Below, piece after piece: positions 13,980 to 22,182 of a stretch of DNA of 23,072 nucleotides. The stretch is from Thiotrichales bacterium (lineage in GTDB: Bacteria > Pseudomonadota > Gammaproteobacteria > UWMA-0217). The notes beneath the pieces are model-generated. The model ran no database searches. It saw only the letters and a program-made list of their open reading frames with translations, and was not told the origin of the DNA. Position numbers and translations under genes: made by a program. Location of the stretch: assembly GCA_024763135.1 (NCBI GenBank), contig JANTGD010000010.1, positions 1 to 23,072 of the forward strand. The letters are read 5' to 3'. How positions within the stretch are numbered: the stretch's first letter is position 1; each line of letters opens with the position of its first letter.

Positions 13980-14287
13980 TGCCGGCGGAACTCAGGGCTG
14001 CGACACAAGCTGGCCACTATCAGTTGCTCGGTAGTGTGACCTTTGAAAACGTGCATACCCTGGCGCCTCTGCAACTGGAACCCAATAATGGTCAGTGCCA
14101 TATCGATCTGAGTGGTCTGGAGGAAGCCGACAGCAGCGTGTTGGCATTGCTGGTCGGCTGGTTGCGACGCTTGCATGAACGCCACAGTCAATTGGAGGTG
14201 GCGGGTTTATCACCTGCACTGCGTTCGTTGATTCATTTGTACAATTTAGAGCCTCTGTTTCCCGCAGCCATGGGAAATCCTGCGTGA
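13979..14287 (+). CDS. mlaB: MlaB, STAS-domain subunit of the Mla complex
   Basis: Cytoplasmic STAS-domain protein that binds MlaF and is needed for assembly and activity of MlaFEDB in E. coli. It has 102 residues from the ATG at 13979, which overlaps the mlaC TGA; an in-frame TTG sits one codon upstream. The STAS core is visible as CHIDLSGLEEADSSVLALLVGWLRRLHERH, with the Asp-Ser-Ser segment at the position of the conserved Ser/Thr of the family. The sequence is only weakly conserved, so position in the operon contributes to the call. In many relatives an ibaG/bolA gene follows; here there is none before murA. Confidence 0.92.
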   Translation: MPAELRAATQAGHYQLLGSVTFENVHTLAPLQLEPNNGQCHIDLSGLEEADSSVLALLVGWLRRLHERHSQLEVAGLSPALRSLIHLYNLEPLFPAAMGNPA

Positions 14288-14460
14288 TAGCCACTGATGC
14301 ACCCGAGCGCTGCGGCGCGTGCAATGGTGTACCCAGGTTCTGCGTTACGGTATAGTCCCCCCTTTTTTCGCCGTCCCGGTGGTCTGTCGGTGCTCCGTAG
14401 CGTCTTCTCTAACCGGCTTTGTGCTTGGATGCTGTTGGTTTCAGTTCCTGCATACCGGCT

Positions 14461-14490
14461 TTGTCTTCAGAGAGATAACGTGCTTATAAC
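14461..14490 (+). promoter_or_regulatory. Candidate promoter for murA-hisG-aroG-hisDC
   Basis: TTGTCT (14461-14466, 4 of 6 to TTGACA) lies 18 bp upstream of TATAAC (14485-14490, 5 of 6 to TATAAT), which gives a short leader before the murA ATG at 14514. The -35 overlaps the second of two 11-bp direct repeats of ACCGGCTTTGT (14412-14422 and 14454-14464), which could be a binding site. Assigned by eye. Confidence 0.5.
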
Positions 14491-14513
14491 GCATTGATAT
14501 TACGTCTCGATCA

Positions 14514-15773
14514 ATGGAAAAACTACTCATCTCAGGTGGCCAACCCCTCAATGGCGAGGTCAAAATTTCCGGGGCGAAGAATGCGGTGCTTCCGATTCTT
14601 GCCGCCACTCTGCTCGCCGACTCTCCATCGCGCATCAGTAATGTGCCACATTTGCGGGATGTGACCACTACCATGCGCTTGCTGGGGCAGTTGGGCGCTT
14701 CTCTTACGGTGGATGAAACAATGTCCATCGAGGTTGACCCCACCACCGTCACCACCACCTTGGCACCTTATGATCTGGTGAAAACCATGCGTGCCTCAAT
14801 TTTGGTTTTGGGGCCTTTGGTGGCTAAGCAGGGATATGCTGAAGTGTCATTACCGGGCGGGTGTGCAATCGGTGCTCGGCCAGTCAATCTGCATATCGAT
14901 GGGTTGCGCGCCATGCAGGCGGACATTGTGGTTGAAGATGGCTATGTCAAGGCCCGTGCAGAACGTTTGCAAGGGGCGCGCATTGTGATGGATCTGGTCA
15001 GCGTGACCGGTACGGAGAACCTGTTGATGGCCGCTACCCTGGCTGAGGGGGTGACCGTTATCGAAAATGCTGCTCGTGAACCCGAGGTCGTGGATTTGGC
15101 AAACTATCTGCAACAGATGGGTGCCAAAATCGAAGGTGCGGGCACGGATACCATTGTGATCGAAGGCGTGGAACGTTTAACCGGTTGTGATTACACCGTG
15201 CTGCCAGATCGCATCGAGACAGGCACTTTTCTTGTCGCCGCGGCGATGACTGGAGGACACGTTCGCGCGCGAAATGTTCAATCCCATACCTTGGATGCAG
15301 TGCTCGCCAAGCTTCAGGAAGCGGGAGCTGAGCTCGCTGTCGATCCCGATACTATTGAGCTGAATATGCGCGGGCGCAGACCCAAAGCGGTCAATATCCA
15401 CACCTCGCCGCATCCGGGTTTCCCCACCGACATGCAAGCGCAGTTTATGGCTCTCAACACTGTGGCCTCAGGTACCGCGACGGTAGTGGAAACGGTTTTT
15501 GAAAACCGCTACATGCATGTCCAGGAGATGTTACGCATGGGGGCCGACATTCGCCTTGAGGGGAATACCGCGATTGTTCGCGGGAAGGAGCGTATACTGG
15601 CGGCACCGGTGATGGCCACGGATTTGCGGGCATCGGCCAGCCTGATTTTGATGGGTCTGGTCGCGCGAGGAGAGACCTTGGTCGACCGAATCTATCATAT
15701 CGATAGGGGCTATGAGCGGATTGAGGAAAAGCTTTCACAACTCGGTGCCGAGATACGGCGCCTACCGGGATAA
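14514..15773 (+). CDS. murA: MurA, UDP-N-acetylglucosamine 1-carboxyvinyltransferase
   Basis: Cytoplasmic enzyme that transfers enolpyruvate from PEP to UDP-GlcNAc, the first committed step of peptidoglycan synthesis. It has 419 residues, the E. coli length. Lys22 in SGAKNAVLPILAA and the catalytic Cys117 in LPGGCAIGARPVNLH are present. The Cys (not Asp) predicts fosfomycin sensitivity at the target. PHPGFPTDMQAQFMA carries the conserved Asp, and the C-terminus HIDRGYERIEEKL is standard. The ATG has no strong Shine-Dalgarno sequence. hisG begins 5 bp after the stop, so murA and the his genes are probably co-transcribed, as in Pseudomonas. Confidence 0.97.
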   Translation: MEKLLISGGQPLNGEVKISGAKNAVLPILAATLLADSPSRISNVPHLRDVTTTMRLLGQLGASLTVDETMSIEVDPTTVTTTLAPYDLVKTMRASILVLGPLVAKQGYAEVSLPGGCAIGARPVNLHIDGLRAMQADIVVEDGYVKARAERLQGARIVMDLVSVTGTENLLMAATLAEGVTVIENAAREPEVVDLANYLQQMGAKIEGAGTDTIVIEGVERLTGCDYTVLPDRIETGTFLVAAAMTGGHVRARNVQSHTLDAVLAKLQEAGAELAVDPDTIELNMRGRRPKAVNIHTSPHPGFPTDMQAQFMALNTVASGTATVVETVFENRYMHVQEMLRMGADIRLEGNTAIVRGKERILAAPVMATDLRASASLILMGLVARGETLVDRIYHIDRGYERIEEKLSQLGAEIRRLPG

Positions 15774-15778
15774 TCGAG

Positions 15779-16420
15779 ATGCAAGACAAGCTAATTATCG
15801 CGCTTTCCAAGGGTAGAATTTTTAAAGAAACACTCCCATTCTTAAAGGCAGCTGGAATCGAACCCGAAGATGATCCCGAGCACAGCCGGAAATTGATTCT
15901 CGATACCAATCAGGAGGATGTCAAACTTCTGGTAATACGTGCTACTGATGTACCCACCTACGTGGAGCATGGCGGTGCAGATCTAGGGGTCGCCGGTAAA
16001 GATGTCCTGATGGAGCATGGCGGATCGGGCGTATACGAACCGTTGGATCTTAGAATCGCCCGATGTCGTCTCATGGTTGCAGGGCAGCCAGATGTCGATC
16101 TCGAAGGGAGTCGGCGATTGCGTGTAGCGACTAAGTTCGTGAACAGTGCGCGTCGCTATTTTGCCGATAAGGGGCAACAAGTCGAAGTCATCAAGCTATA
16201 CGGTTCCATGGAGCTTGCACCATTGGTGGGCTTGGCAGATTGTATTGTAGATTTGGTCGATACGGGAGGGACGCTCAAGGCAAATGGACTGGTGCCGCTG
16301 GAGCATATTTGCGATATCAGTTCCAGGTTGATCGTCAATAAGGCCAGTATGAAGATGAAACAGGCGCGGGTGCGGCAATTAATGAATGCCATGAGCGCCG
16401 TAGTACCAAGAGGTGATTAG
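15779..16420 (+). CDS. hisG: HisG, ATP phosphoribosyltransferase, short form
   Basis: Catalytic subunit for the first step of histidine synthesis, joining ATP and PRPP. It has 213 residues, so it is the short HisG type, which lacks the C-terminal regulatory domain of the roughly 300-residue enteric enzyme. Visible features are LIIALSKGRIFKETLPFL at the start, GVAGKDVL, the central RVATKFVNSARRYF, and the PRPP-binding segment DCIVDLVDTGGTLKANGL. Short HisG normally works with the HisRS-like subunit HisZ for activity and feedback control; no hisZ is in the window. The ATG is 5 bp after murA, and the aroG ATG follows directly after the stop. Confidence 0.96.
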   Translation: MQDKLIIALSKGRIFKETLPFLKAAGIEPEDDPEHSRKLILDTNQEDVKLLVIRATDVPTYVEHGGADLGVAGKDVLMEHGGSGVYEPLDLRIARCRLMVAGQPDVDLEGSRRLRVATKFVNSARRYFADKGQQVEVIKLYGSMELAPLVGLADCIVDLVDTGGTLKANGLVPLEHICDISSRLIVNKASMKMKQARVRQLMNAMSAVVPRGD

Positions 16421-17512
16421 ATGACCATAGCGGCCGCTACCCAGCCCCAGCCGCAGACCGATGATCTGCGGATCAAGGGCATCAAAGAAGTGCGTTCTCC
16501 CGATGAAGTGCGCTCTGATTATCCGCTCACACCCGAAGCCGCGCAGACCGTTGCGCAGACTCGACGTGCCATCCACAACATTCTGCAGGGGAGGGATGAT
16601 CGCCTACTGGTTATCGTCGGGCCCTGCTCGATTCATGATCCGCAAGCCGCATTAGAATATGCCGATCGTTTGTTGAAAATCAGAGAACGGCTCAAAGACG
16701 ACCTGGAAATCGTGATGAGGGTCTATTTTGAAAAGCCCCGTACCACCGTCGGATGGAAGGGTCTGATCAATGACCCCGACCTCGATGGCAGCTTTAAAAT
16801 CAACAAGGGGCTGAATACCGCGCGCGAGCTGTTGTTGACCTTGAATCATCGGGGTATGCCCACCGCTACTGAGTACCTTGATCTCATTAGTCCGCAGTAT
16901 GTGGCGGATTTGATCAGTTGGGGGGCGATTGGTGCTCGCACGACGGAAAGCCAGGCTCACCGGGAGCTGGCCTCAGGTTTGTCGTGCCCGGTAGGGTTCA
17001 AGAATGGCACCGATGGCAATATGCAAATCGCTGTGGATGCGATTGCTTCGGCCTCGCGGCCACACCATTTTCTTTCCGTTACCAAAGCCGGGCATTCCGC
17101 AATCTTTTCCACTACGGGAAATGATGATTGCCATGTTATTTTGCGTGGTGGTAATGGGGAGCCCAACTATGCAGCACCATTCATTGAGCAGGCTGCCGAG
17201 CAACTGCAGCGTGCAGGGTTGGAACCACGTTTGATGGTGGACTTTAGTCACGCCAACAGTCGCAAGCAGCATGAGCGGCAGACCCTGGTCGGCGAGGAGG
17301 TTGCACGTCAGATTGCAAGTGGTGATCAGCGCATTATGGGGGCAATGATTGAAAGCCACCTCAAAGGCGGGCGGCAAAACAATGTGCCGGGCAAACCTCT
17401 GGAGTATGGGGTGAGCATTACCGATGCCTGTCTTGCATGGGACGATACCGTGCCTTTGCTGGAACGCTTGGCCGACGCGGTCCGTCAACGCCGGGAGCAC
17501 TCAGGCTCATGA
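16421..17512 (+). CDS. aroG: 3-deoxy-7-phosphoheptulonate (DAHP) synthase, class I AroG/AroF type
   Basis: Condenses PEP and erythrose 4-phosphate to DAHP, the entry reaction of the shikimate pathway. It has 363 residues, typical of the class I-alpha enzymes. Metal ligands are visible: Cys69 in GPCSIHDP, then VDFSHANS, MIESHL and ITDACLAWDDT. Substrate-binding stretches RVYFEKPRTTVGWKG and GAIGARTTESQ are intact. The N-terminus DDLRIKGIKEV resembles the E. coli AroG effector region, but whether Phe, Tyr or Trp inhibits it cannot be told by eye. Its ATG directly follows the hisG stop, and its TGA overlaps the hisD ATG (ATGA), so it is embedded in the his operon. Codon use looks like its neighbours. 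Confidence 0.94.
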   Translation: MTIAAATQPQPQTDDLRIKGIKEVRSPDEVRSDYPLTPEAAQTVAQTRRAIHNILQGRDDRLLVIVGPCSIHDPQAALEYADRLLKIRERLKDDLEIVMRVYFEKPRTTVGWKGLINDPDLDGSFKINKGLNTARELLLTLNHRGMPTATEYLDLISPQYVADLISWGAIGARTTESQAHRELASGLSCPVGFKNGTDGNMQIAVDAIASASRPHHFLSVTKAGHSAIFSTTGNDDCHVILRGGNGEPNYAAPFIEQAAEQLQRAGLEPRLMVDFSHANSRKQHERQTLVGEEVARQIASGDQRIMGAMIESHLKGGRQNNVPGKPLEYGVSITDACLAWDDTVPLLERLADAVRQRREHSGS

Positions 17513-18816
17513 CACTCCAGATCAAACGGTTGACGACCCAAGACTCTGATTTCTATCCCCAACTGAAGGAGATGCTGGCCTGGGAAAGTGTTTCGAACGC
17601 TCGGGTCTTTAGCGTGGTAGAGGAGATTTTGCAGGCTGTGCGTCTTCGGGGAGATGAGGCGTTACTCGAGTACACCCGACGTTTTGATGGGCTCGATGTC
17701 TCTCATGCTCAAGAATTGGTGTTGTCTCAGACACGTTTGCAACAGGCATTGGACGCTATTGGTGATCCACAGCGAGATGCGCTGGAGGCGGCTGCAGTGC
17801 GAATCCAGCAGTATGCGGAACATCAACGCCTGGCGTCCTGGTCCTACGAGGAAGCGGATGGCACGGTACTGGGGCAACAGGTTCAAGCACTGGATAAAGC
17901 CGGTTTGTATGTGCCCGGCGGTAAAGCGGCATATCCTTCTTCTGTCTTGATGAATGCGATTCCTGCCAAAGTGGCTGGGGTCCAGGAGCTGGTGATGGTC
18001 GTGCCCACACCAAACGGCGAAATCAATGAACTCGTGCTGGCTGCGGCAGCAGTGGCGGGGGTAGACCGCGTGTTTACTGTGGGAGGCGCACAGGCGGTTG
18101 CAGCGCTTGCCTATGGTACAGAGACGGTACCTGCCGTAGATAAGATCGTCGGACCCGGCAATATTTATGTGGCGACAGCAAAACGAATGGTTTTTGGCAC
18201 GGTGGGGATCGATATGATCGCCGGACCATCGGAGATTCTAGTCATCTGCGATGGGCAGACCGATCCCGAATGGATTGCAATGGACCTTTTTTCTCAGGCC
18301 GAACATGACGAGGACGCGCAAGCAATTTTGCTCTGTCCTGATCAGGATTATATAGACCAAGTGGTCGAGCATATGACGGGCTTGCTGCAGAGCATGCCCC
18401 GCGCGGACATCATTGCCGCCTCCCTGCAAAATCGCGGAATCATGATCACTTGCCGGGATCTTGAGGAAGCCATTGAAGTAGCCAACGAGATTGCACCTGA
18501 GCACCTTGAGTTGTCGGTAGAGAATGCACCGGTACTGGCAAAGAAAATTCGCCATGCAGGCGCAATATTCATGGGGCGTTATACCGCTGAGTCGCTGGGG
18601 GATTACTGCGCCGGTCCAAACCATGTATTGCCAACCTCGCGCACGGCTCGTTTTTCTTCGCCCTTGGGTGTGTATGATTTTCAGAAACGCTCAAGCCTGA
18701 TTGGATGCTCTGCACGCGGCGCGGCCAGCCTCGGTGAGGTAGCCTCTACCCTTGCACGTGGAGAAGGTTTGATCGCGCATGCCCGTTCTGCGGAGCTGCG
18801 TATAGCACAGGAGTGA
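17509..18816 (+). CDS. hisD: HisD, histidinol dehydrogenase
   Basis: Zinc-dependent NAD enzyme that oxidises histidinol to histidine in two steps, the last reactions of the pathway. From ATG 17509 it has 435 residues, the usual size; a longer in-frame reading from 17437 lies wholly inside aroG and adds 24 unrelated residues. Zn-binding and catalytic positions are visible: Gln and His in SQAEHDEDAQ, Glu-His in EIAPEHLEL, Asp in SLGDYCAGPNHVLPT and His in GLIAHARSAELR. The NAD-site stretch VGPGNIYVATAKR is intact. It overlaps aroG as ATGA, and hisC begins 2 bp after its stop. Confidence 0.97.
   Translation: MTLQIKRLTTQDSDFYPQLKEMLAWESVSNARVFSVVEEILQAVRLRGDEALLEYTRRFDGLDVSHAQELVLSQTRLQQALDAIGDPQRDALEAAAVRIQQYAEHQRLASWSYEEADGTVLGQQVQALDKAGLYVPGGKAAYPSSVLMNAIPAKVAGVQELVMVVPTPNGEINELVLAAAAVAGVDRVFTVGGAQAVAALAYGTETVPAVDKIVGPGNIYVATAKRMVFGTVGIDMIAGPSEILVICDGQTDPEWIAMDLFSQAEHDEDAQAILLCPDQDYIDQVVEHMTGLLQSMPRADIIAASLQNRGIMITCRDLEEAIEVANEIAPEHLELSVENAPVLAKKIRHAGAIFMGRYTAESLGDYCAGPNHVLPTSRTARFSSPLGVYDFQKRSSLIGCSARGAASLGEVASTLARGEGLIAHARSAELRIAQE
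18809..18813 (+). promoter_or_regulatory. hisC ribosome binding site
   Basis: AGGAG at the end of hisD, 5 nt before ATG 18819. It favours ATG over the GTG at 18813, which overlaps the hisD stop and would itself overlap the ribosome binding site. Confidence 0.55.
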
Positions 18817-18818
18817 GC

Positions 18819-19934
18819 ATGACGCAGACAGCGTCTCACCCGTCGGAGCAGGACTACGTGATGCGTTGGATACGCCCTGATATTCGCGCATTACACGCGT
18901 ATCACGTGCCATCTGCTGCTGGGCTAATTAAACTGGATGCCATGGAAAATCCTTACACATGGCCCGAGGCGTTGGTGGAAGAGTGGCTCCAACACCTGCG
19001 CAATACCTCGGTTAACCGCTACCCGGATCCTGCTGGGCGCCAGCTGGTAACACGTCTGCGTAGCGTGATGCAGATACCTTCAGATCAGGCTGTGCTATTG
19101 GGGAATGGCTCGGATGAACTGATTCAAATGATGATAATGGCTGTTGCCGGGTCCGACAATGTGATTATGGCGCCCGAGCCTGGCTTCGTCATGTATCGCA
19201 TGATTTCCGGTTTTACCCAAACGCGCTATCAAGGAGTGCCTCTTGATCCCGAGCACTTCGAACTTCCACTCGACACTTTTCTGGCCGCGATGGAAGAACA
19301 TACGCCGGCCATTGTGTTTCTGGCTTATCCTAACAATCCCACGGGTAATCAGTGGGAAAGAGCATCGATTGAGGCCATAATTACAGCGGCTCCGGGGTTG
19401 GTCGTCATCGATGAGGCTTACGCGCCTTTTGCGTCAGATAGCTTTATGGGAGATCTGGGCAGATTTCCCAATCTTTTGATAATGCGGACGTTTTCCAAGC
19501 TGGGTCTGGCGGGATTGCGACTTGGCTATCTGTGTGGACCACCGGCGCTTATTCAGGAATTCGATAAAATTCGTCTGCCTTACAATATTAATACGTTAAC
19601 TCAGGTGACCACAGACTTTGCATTGAGTCACATGGATGTTTTCTCAGCGCAAGCGGCGCTGATCAAGACCTCGCGTCAAGCACTTGCCACGGCTTTGGCG
19701 CAATTTCCGGCGCTGGAGGTTTTCCCCAGCGAAGCCAATTTTATCCTGGTGCGTAGCTTGACGGGGAAAGCCGATGCGATCTTCGAGCAATTGCTCGATC
19801 AAGGCGTCCTGGTCAAAAACCTTTCACCCCAAGGGGGGGCACTGCGGGATTGTTTGCGCATCACAGTGGGTACCGAGGAAGAAAATGCACGCTTTCTCAC
19901 GGCCTTGGAGATAGCGCTTAACCCCGGTAGCTGA
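18819..19934 (+). CDS. hisC: HisC, histidinol-phosphate aminotransferase
   Basis: PLP-dependent fold-type I aminotransferase that converts imidazole-acetol phosphate to histidinol phosphate using glutamate. From ATG 18819 it has 371 residues. Motifs: N-terminal LDAMENPYTWPE and NRYPDPAGRQL, GNGSDELIQ for cofactor phosphate binding, FLAYPNNPTGN with the conserved Asn, VIDEAYAPF with the PLP Asp/Tyr, and TFSKLGLAGLRLGYL with the Schiff-base Lys and the conserved Arg. A GTG six bases upstream is an alternative start. It closes the murA-his run; 37 bp later the convergent algW stop is reached. Confidence 0.96.
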   Translation: MTQTASHPSEQDYVMRWIRPDIRALHAYHVPSAAGLIKLDAMENPYTWPEALVEEWLQHLRNTSVNRYPDPAGRQLVTRLRSVMQIPSDQAVLLGNGSDELIQMMIMAVAGSDNVIMAPEPGFVMYRMISGFTQTRYQGVPLDPEHFELPLDTFLAAMEEHTPAIVFLAYPNNPTGNQWERASIEAIITAAPGLVVIDEAYAPFASDSFMGDLGRFPNLLIMRTFSKLGLAGLRLGYLCGPPALIQEFDKIRLPYNINTLTQVTTDFALSHMDVFSAQAALIKTSRQALATALAQFPALEVFPSEANFILVRSLTGKADAIFEQLLDQGVLVKNLSPQGGALRDCLRITVGTEEENARFLTALEIALNPGS

Positions 19935-19971
19935 TAGCCCGCGTGCTGACGGGGATTGGTTCGTGCAACTG

Positions 19972-21096
19972 CTATCCGCTGGGCTTAATGGGGCGAAGGC
20001 TGACTTCAGTGGTAGCGGAGATTCGATTGCCGCGACGCAGGCCGGAGATTGTCAGTAGCGTCCCGGGTGGGCTGCGGGCAATTATATTCAATGCTGCCCG
20101 GGCGTTGCGAATCGGTTCGTGATTGATACTCAGGAGTATATCTCCCGCCCGAAATCCCGCCTGATCTGCAGGTCCTCCTGGTAATACCTTGGTGATCATG
20201 ACCCCAATCCCGCCGGGGATGCGATACTGCTCCACCCATTTAGTTGGGACATTACTGCCCTCCACCCCGAGCCAGCCACGGATGACCTGTCCATGCTCGA
20301 TAATCTGTTCCATGACGTCTTCGGCCAGATGGATCGGAATTGCAAATCCAATCCCTTGGGATACGCCATTTTGGCTGACGATGGCGGTATTGATGCCGAC
20401 GATCTCTCCCAGCGAATTGACCAAGGCGCCGCCGGAACTTCCCGGATTGATGGCTGCATCTGTTTGAATGAAGTCCTCGAAGGTATTGAGACCCAGCTGA
20501 TCTCTGCCCACCGCACTGATGATTCCTTGAGTAACGGTTTGTCCAACCCCGAGCGGATTACCGATGGCGAGTACGATATCGCCCACGCGCAACGGTTGTT
20601 GATTGGTTTTTAATGGGGCGGGGAGACTGGTGGAGTCCACCTTGAGCACCGCTAGGTCTGTTTCGGGATCAGCGCCGATGGCGCGTGCGGGCCGTTGTGT
20701 GCCATCTGGTAGTGAGACCCGTATCTTGGTGGCATTCTGGACCACATGGTTATTGGTCAAAATATAACCATCGGCGTGCATGATGACGCCAGATCCCAGG
20801 CTTGTGAGCTTGTGACGGCCTGCGATCACACCACGCTCCAATTGGTTGGGAACGCCATTCATCGTGCTGGGTTCGATTTCTTTGACCGTGTAGATACTGA
20901 TGACATTGCCGAGCGTCAGAGATACGGCTTCGGCAAATGAAGCCGGTGTGCGTACCGGTTCGCTGGACACTGTCTGCGTATTTTCTAGCTGGGGTCTGCT
21001 GTATCCAAACTGCTCCGGGAACAGCACCAGCAGCATAAACGCAAGCGCGAGACCCAGCACGATCATTTGATAGATGAAATGCAATGTTCTTGGCAA
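19972..21096 (-). CDS. algW: DegS/AlgW-type membrane-anchored serine protease
   Basis: Periplasmic HtrA-family protease that in E. coli (DegS) and Pseudomonas (AlgW) cuts the anti-sigma factor when its PDZ domain senses exposed outer-membrane protein C-termini. It has 374 residues: an N-terminal anchor (about 8-26), a trypsin-like domain (about 95-270) with His117 (TNNHVV), Asp147 (ETDLAVLKV) and Ser221 (NPGSSGGAL), and one PDZ domain (about 275-365). One PDZ and a membrane anchor separate it from DegP/MucD. The TTG start is chosen because MPRTLHF matches the N-terminus of AlgW; an ATG at 21066 is possible. The active-site loop has Ser where the family usually has Asn (GNSGG). It diverges from nif3 by 55 bp, as in Pseudomonas. 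Confidence 0.9.
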   Translation of the reverse strand: MPRTLHFIYQMIVLGLALAFMLLVLFPEQFGYSRPQLENTQTVSSEPVRTPASFAEAVSLTLGNVISIYTVKEIEPSTMNGVPNQLERGVIAGRHKLTSLGSGVIMHADGYILTNNHVVQNATKIRVSLPDGTQRPARAIGADPETDLAVLKVDSTSLPAPLKTNQQPLRVGDIVLAIGNPLGVGQTVTQGIISAVGRDQLGLNTFEDFIQTDAAINPGSSGGALVNSLGEIVGINTAIVSQNGVSQGIGFAIPIHLAEDVMEQIIEHGQVIRGWLGVEGSNVPTKWVEQYRIPGGIGVMITKVLPGGPADQAGFRAGDILLSINHEPIRNARAALNIIARSPPGTLLTISGLRRGNRISATTEVSLRPIKPSG

Positions 21097-21151
21097 GGCG
21101 CTTGGGCTCGGCTACGCTGACTGATTCTGTTGGCTAAGGGGGTGATAGTTC

Positions 21152-21904
21152 ATGGTTGCTTTAAACTCTCTACTATCTCATTGTAATACATTGCTCGCGG
21201 TTGAGCGGTTTCGAGATTACTGTCCCAATGGGTTGCAGGTGGAGGGACGCCGGGAAATACAACGTATCATCTCGGGCGTGAGCGCATGTCAGGCTCTGCT
21301 GGATCGCGCTGTGATAGCGCGTGCAGATTTGATTCTCGTGCATCATGGGTATTTTTGGAAGGGCGAAAATGCCTGTGTGACAGGGATTAAACGTAAACGT
21401 CTGCAGACCTTGTTGCGGCATGAGCTGAATTTACTGGCCTACCATCTGCCATTAGATGCACATGCAGCCCTGGGGAATAATGCGCAACTTGGTGAGCGCC
21501 TCGGGTTTCAGGTTGAAACACCGTTGACTGAGGAAGGCATTGGTTTGCTGGGCCGGCCCCAGCAGGCGTCGTTGACGGGGCGTACTCTGGCATCTCATTT
21601 AGCGCGGGTTTTACGGCGGGAGCCACTATTCATTGGCGATCCAGAACGTCCTGTGACGCGTGTTGCGTGGTGTACAGGGGCTGCGCAAGGTTATATTGAG
21701 CAAGCGATCGAGCAAGGAGCCGATGCCTATATTAGCGGTGAAATCTCTGAACAAACCGTTCATATTGCGCGAGAGGCAGGGATCTTGTACTACGCTGCCG
21801 GGCATCATGCGACCGAGCGTTACGGCGTGATGGCGCTGGGTGCGCATCTGTCTTCGACCTTTGACATCGTGCATGAATTTATCGACATCGAGAATCCCGT
21901 TTAG
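21152..21904 (+). CDS. Nif3/YbgI-family (DUF34) metal-binding protein
   Basis: Member of the Nif3-like family, toroidal hexamers with a dinuclear metal site; E. coli YbgI has been proposed as a GTP cyclohydrolase type protein, but the role is not settled. It has 250 residues, the short form without the inserted PII-like domain. Metal-site motifs are LVHHGYFW (His64, His65), YHLPLDAHAALGNN, SGEISEQ and GHHATERYG. The ATG start is preceded by a purine-rich AAGGGGGTGA. It lies back to back with algW. A 278-bp non-coding stretch with a repeat tag follows it. Confidence 0.93.
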   Translation: MVALNSLLSHCNTLLAVERFRDYCPNGLQVEGRREIQRIISGVSACQALLDRAVIARADLILVHHGYFWKGENACVTGIKRKRLQTLLRHELNLLAYHLPLDAHAALGNNAQLGERLGFQVETPLTEEGIGLLGRPQQASLTGRTLASHLARVLRREPLFIGDPERPVTRVAWCTGAAQGYIEQAIEQGADAYISGEISEQTVHIAREAGILYYAAGHHATERYGVMALGAHLSSTFDIVHEFIDIENPV

Positions 21905-21964
21905 ATTATAGTGGCAGAGTCCCCTTGCGCTGAGAGGGTTCGCATCGACGTACTACGCGGCGAG

Positions 21965-22001
21965 ACAATCTGCGCGCCAGAATTAATCAGAGCTTCCTTA
22001 A
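21965..22001 (+). repeat. Short dispersed tag repeat, copy 2
   Basis: ACAATCTG, then a Cys/Gly-codon-like GC stretch and GAATTAATCAGAGCTTCC plus TTAA, repeat the sequence at 102-141 on the same strand with small differences only in the middle. It sits in the nif3-protease gap (21905-22182). Nothing else in that gap is recognised. Confidence 0.7.
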
Positions 22002-22182
22002 AGCGGCTGCGCGCGCGGGGCATCTGCCGCGCTAGTCAACCTCATTGATTCGTTCCGATAAAAATGATTGCGGCAACGGATAATGCCTAGAGATTTATCC
22101 AACCCATTGTTGCGGTAGAGAAAACAGGCCTGCAGCTTAGGTTGCCTGGTTTGTAGTGACAGTCATGTGTTTTTGAGTAAGG

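Noticed and set aside
14297..14497. Possible remnant of ibaG/bolA between mlaB and murA
   Set aside because: The 66-codon ORF shows none of the BolA fold motifs and overlaps the putative promoter.
16973..17500. 175-codon minus-strand ORF inside aroG
   Set aside because: It is antisense to a DAHP synthase gene with all catalytic motifs intact; no recognisable domain.
19935..19971. Bidirectional terminator between hisC and algW
   Set aside because: Only a 6-bp GATAGC/GCTATC pair with a long loop and no T runs on either side; not convincing.
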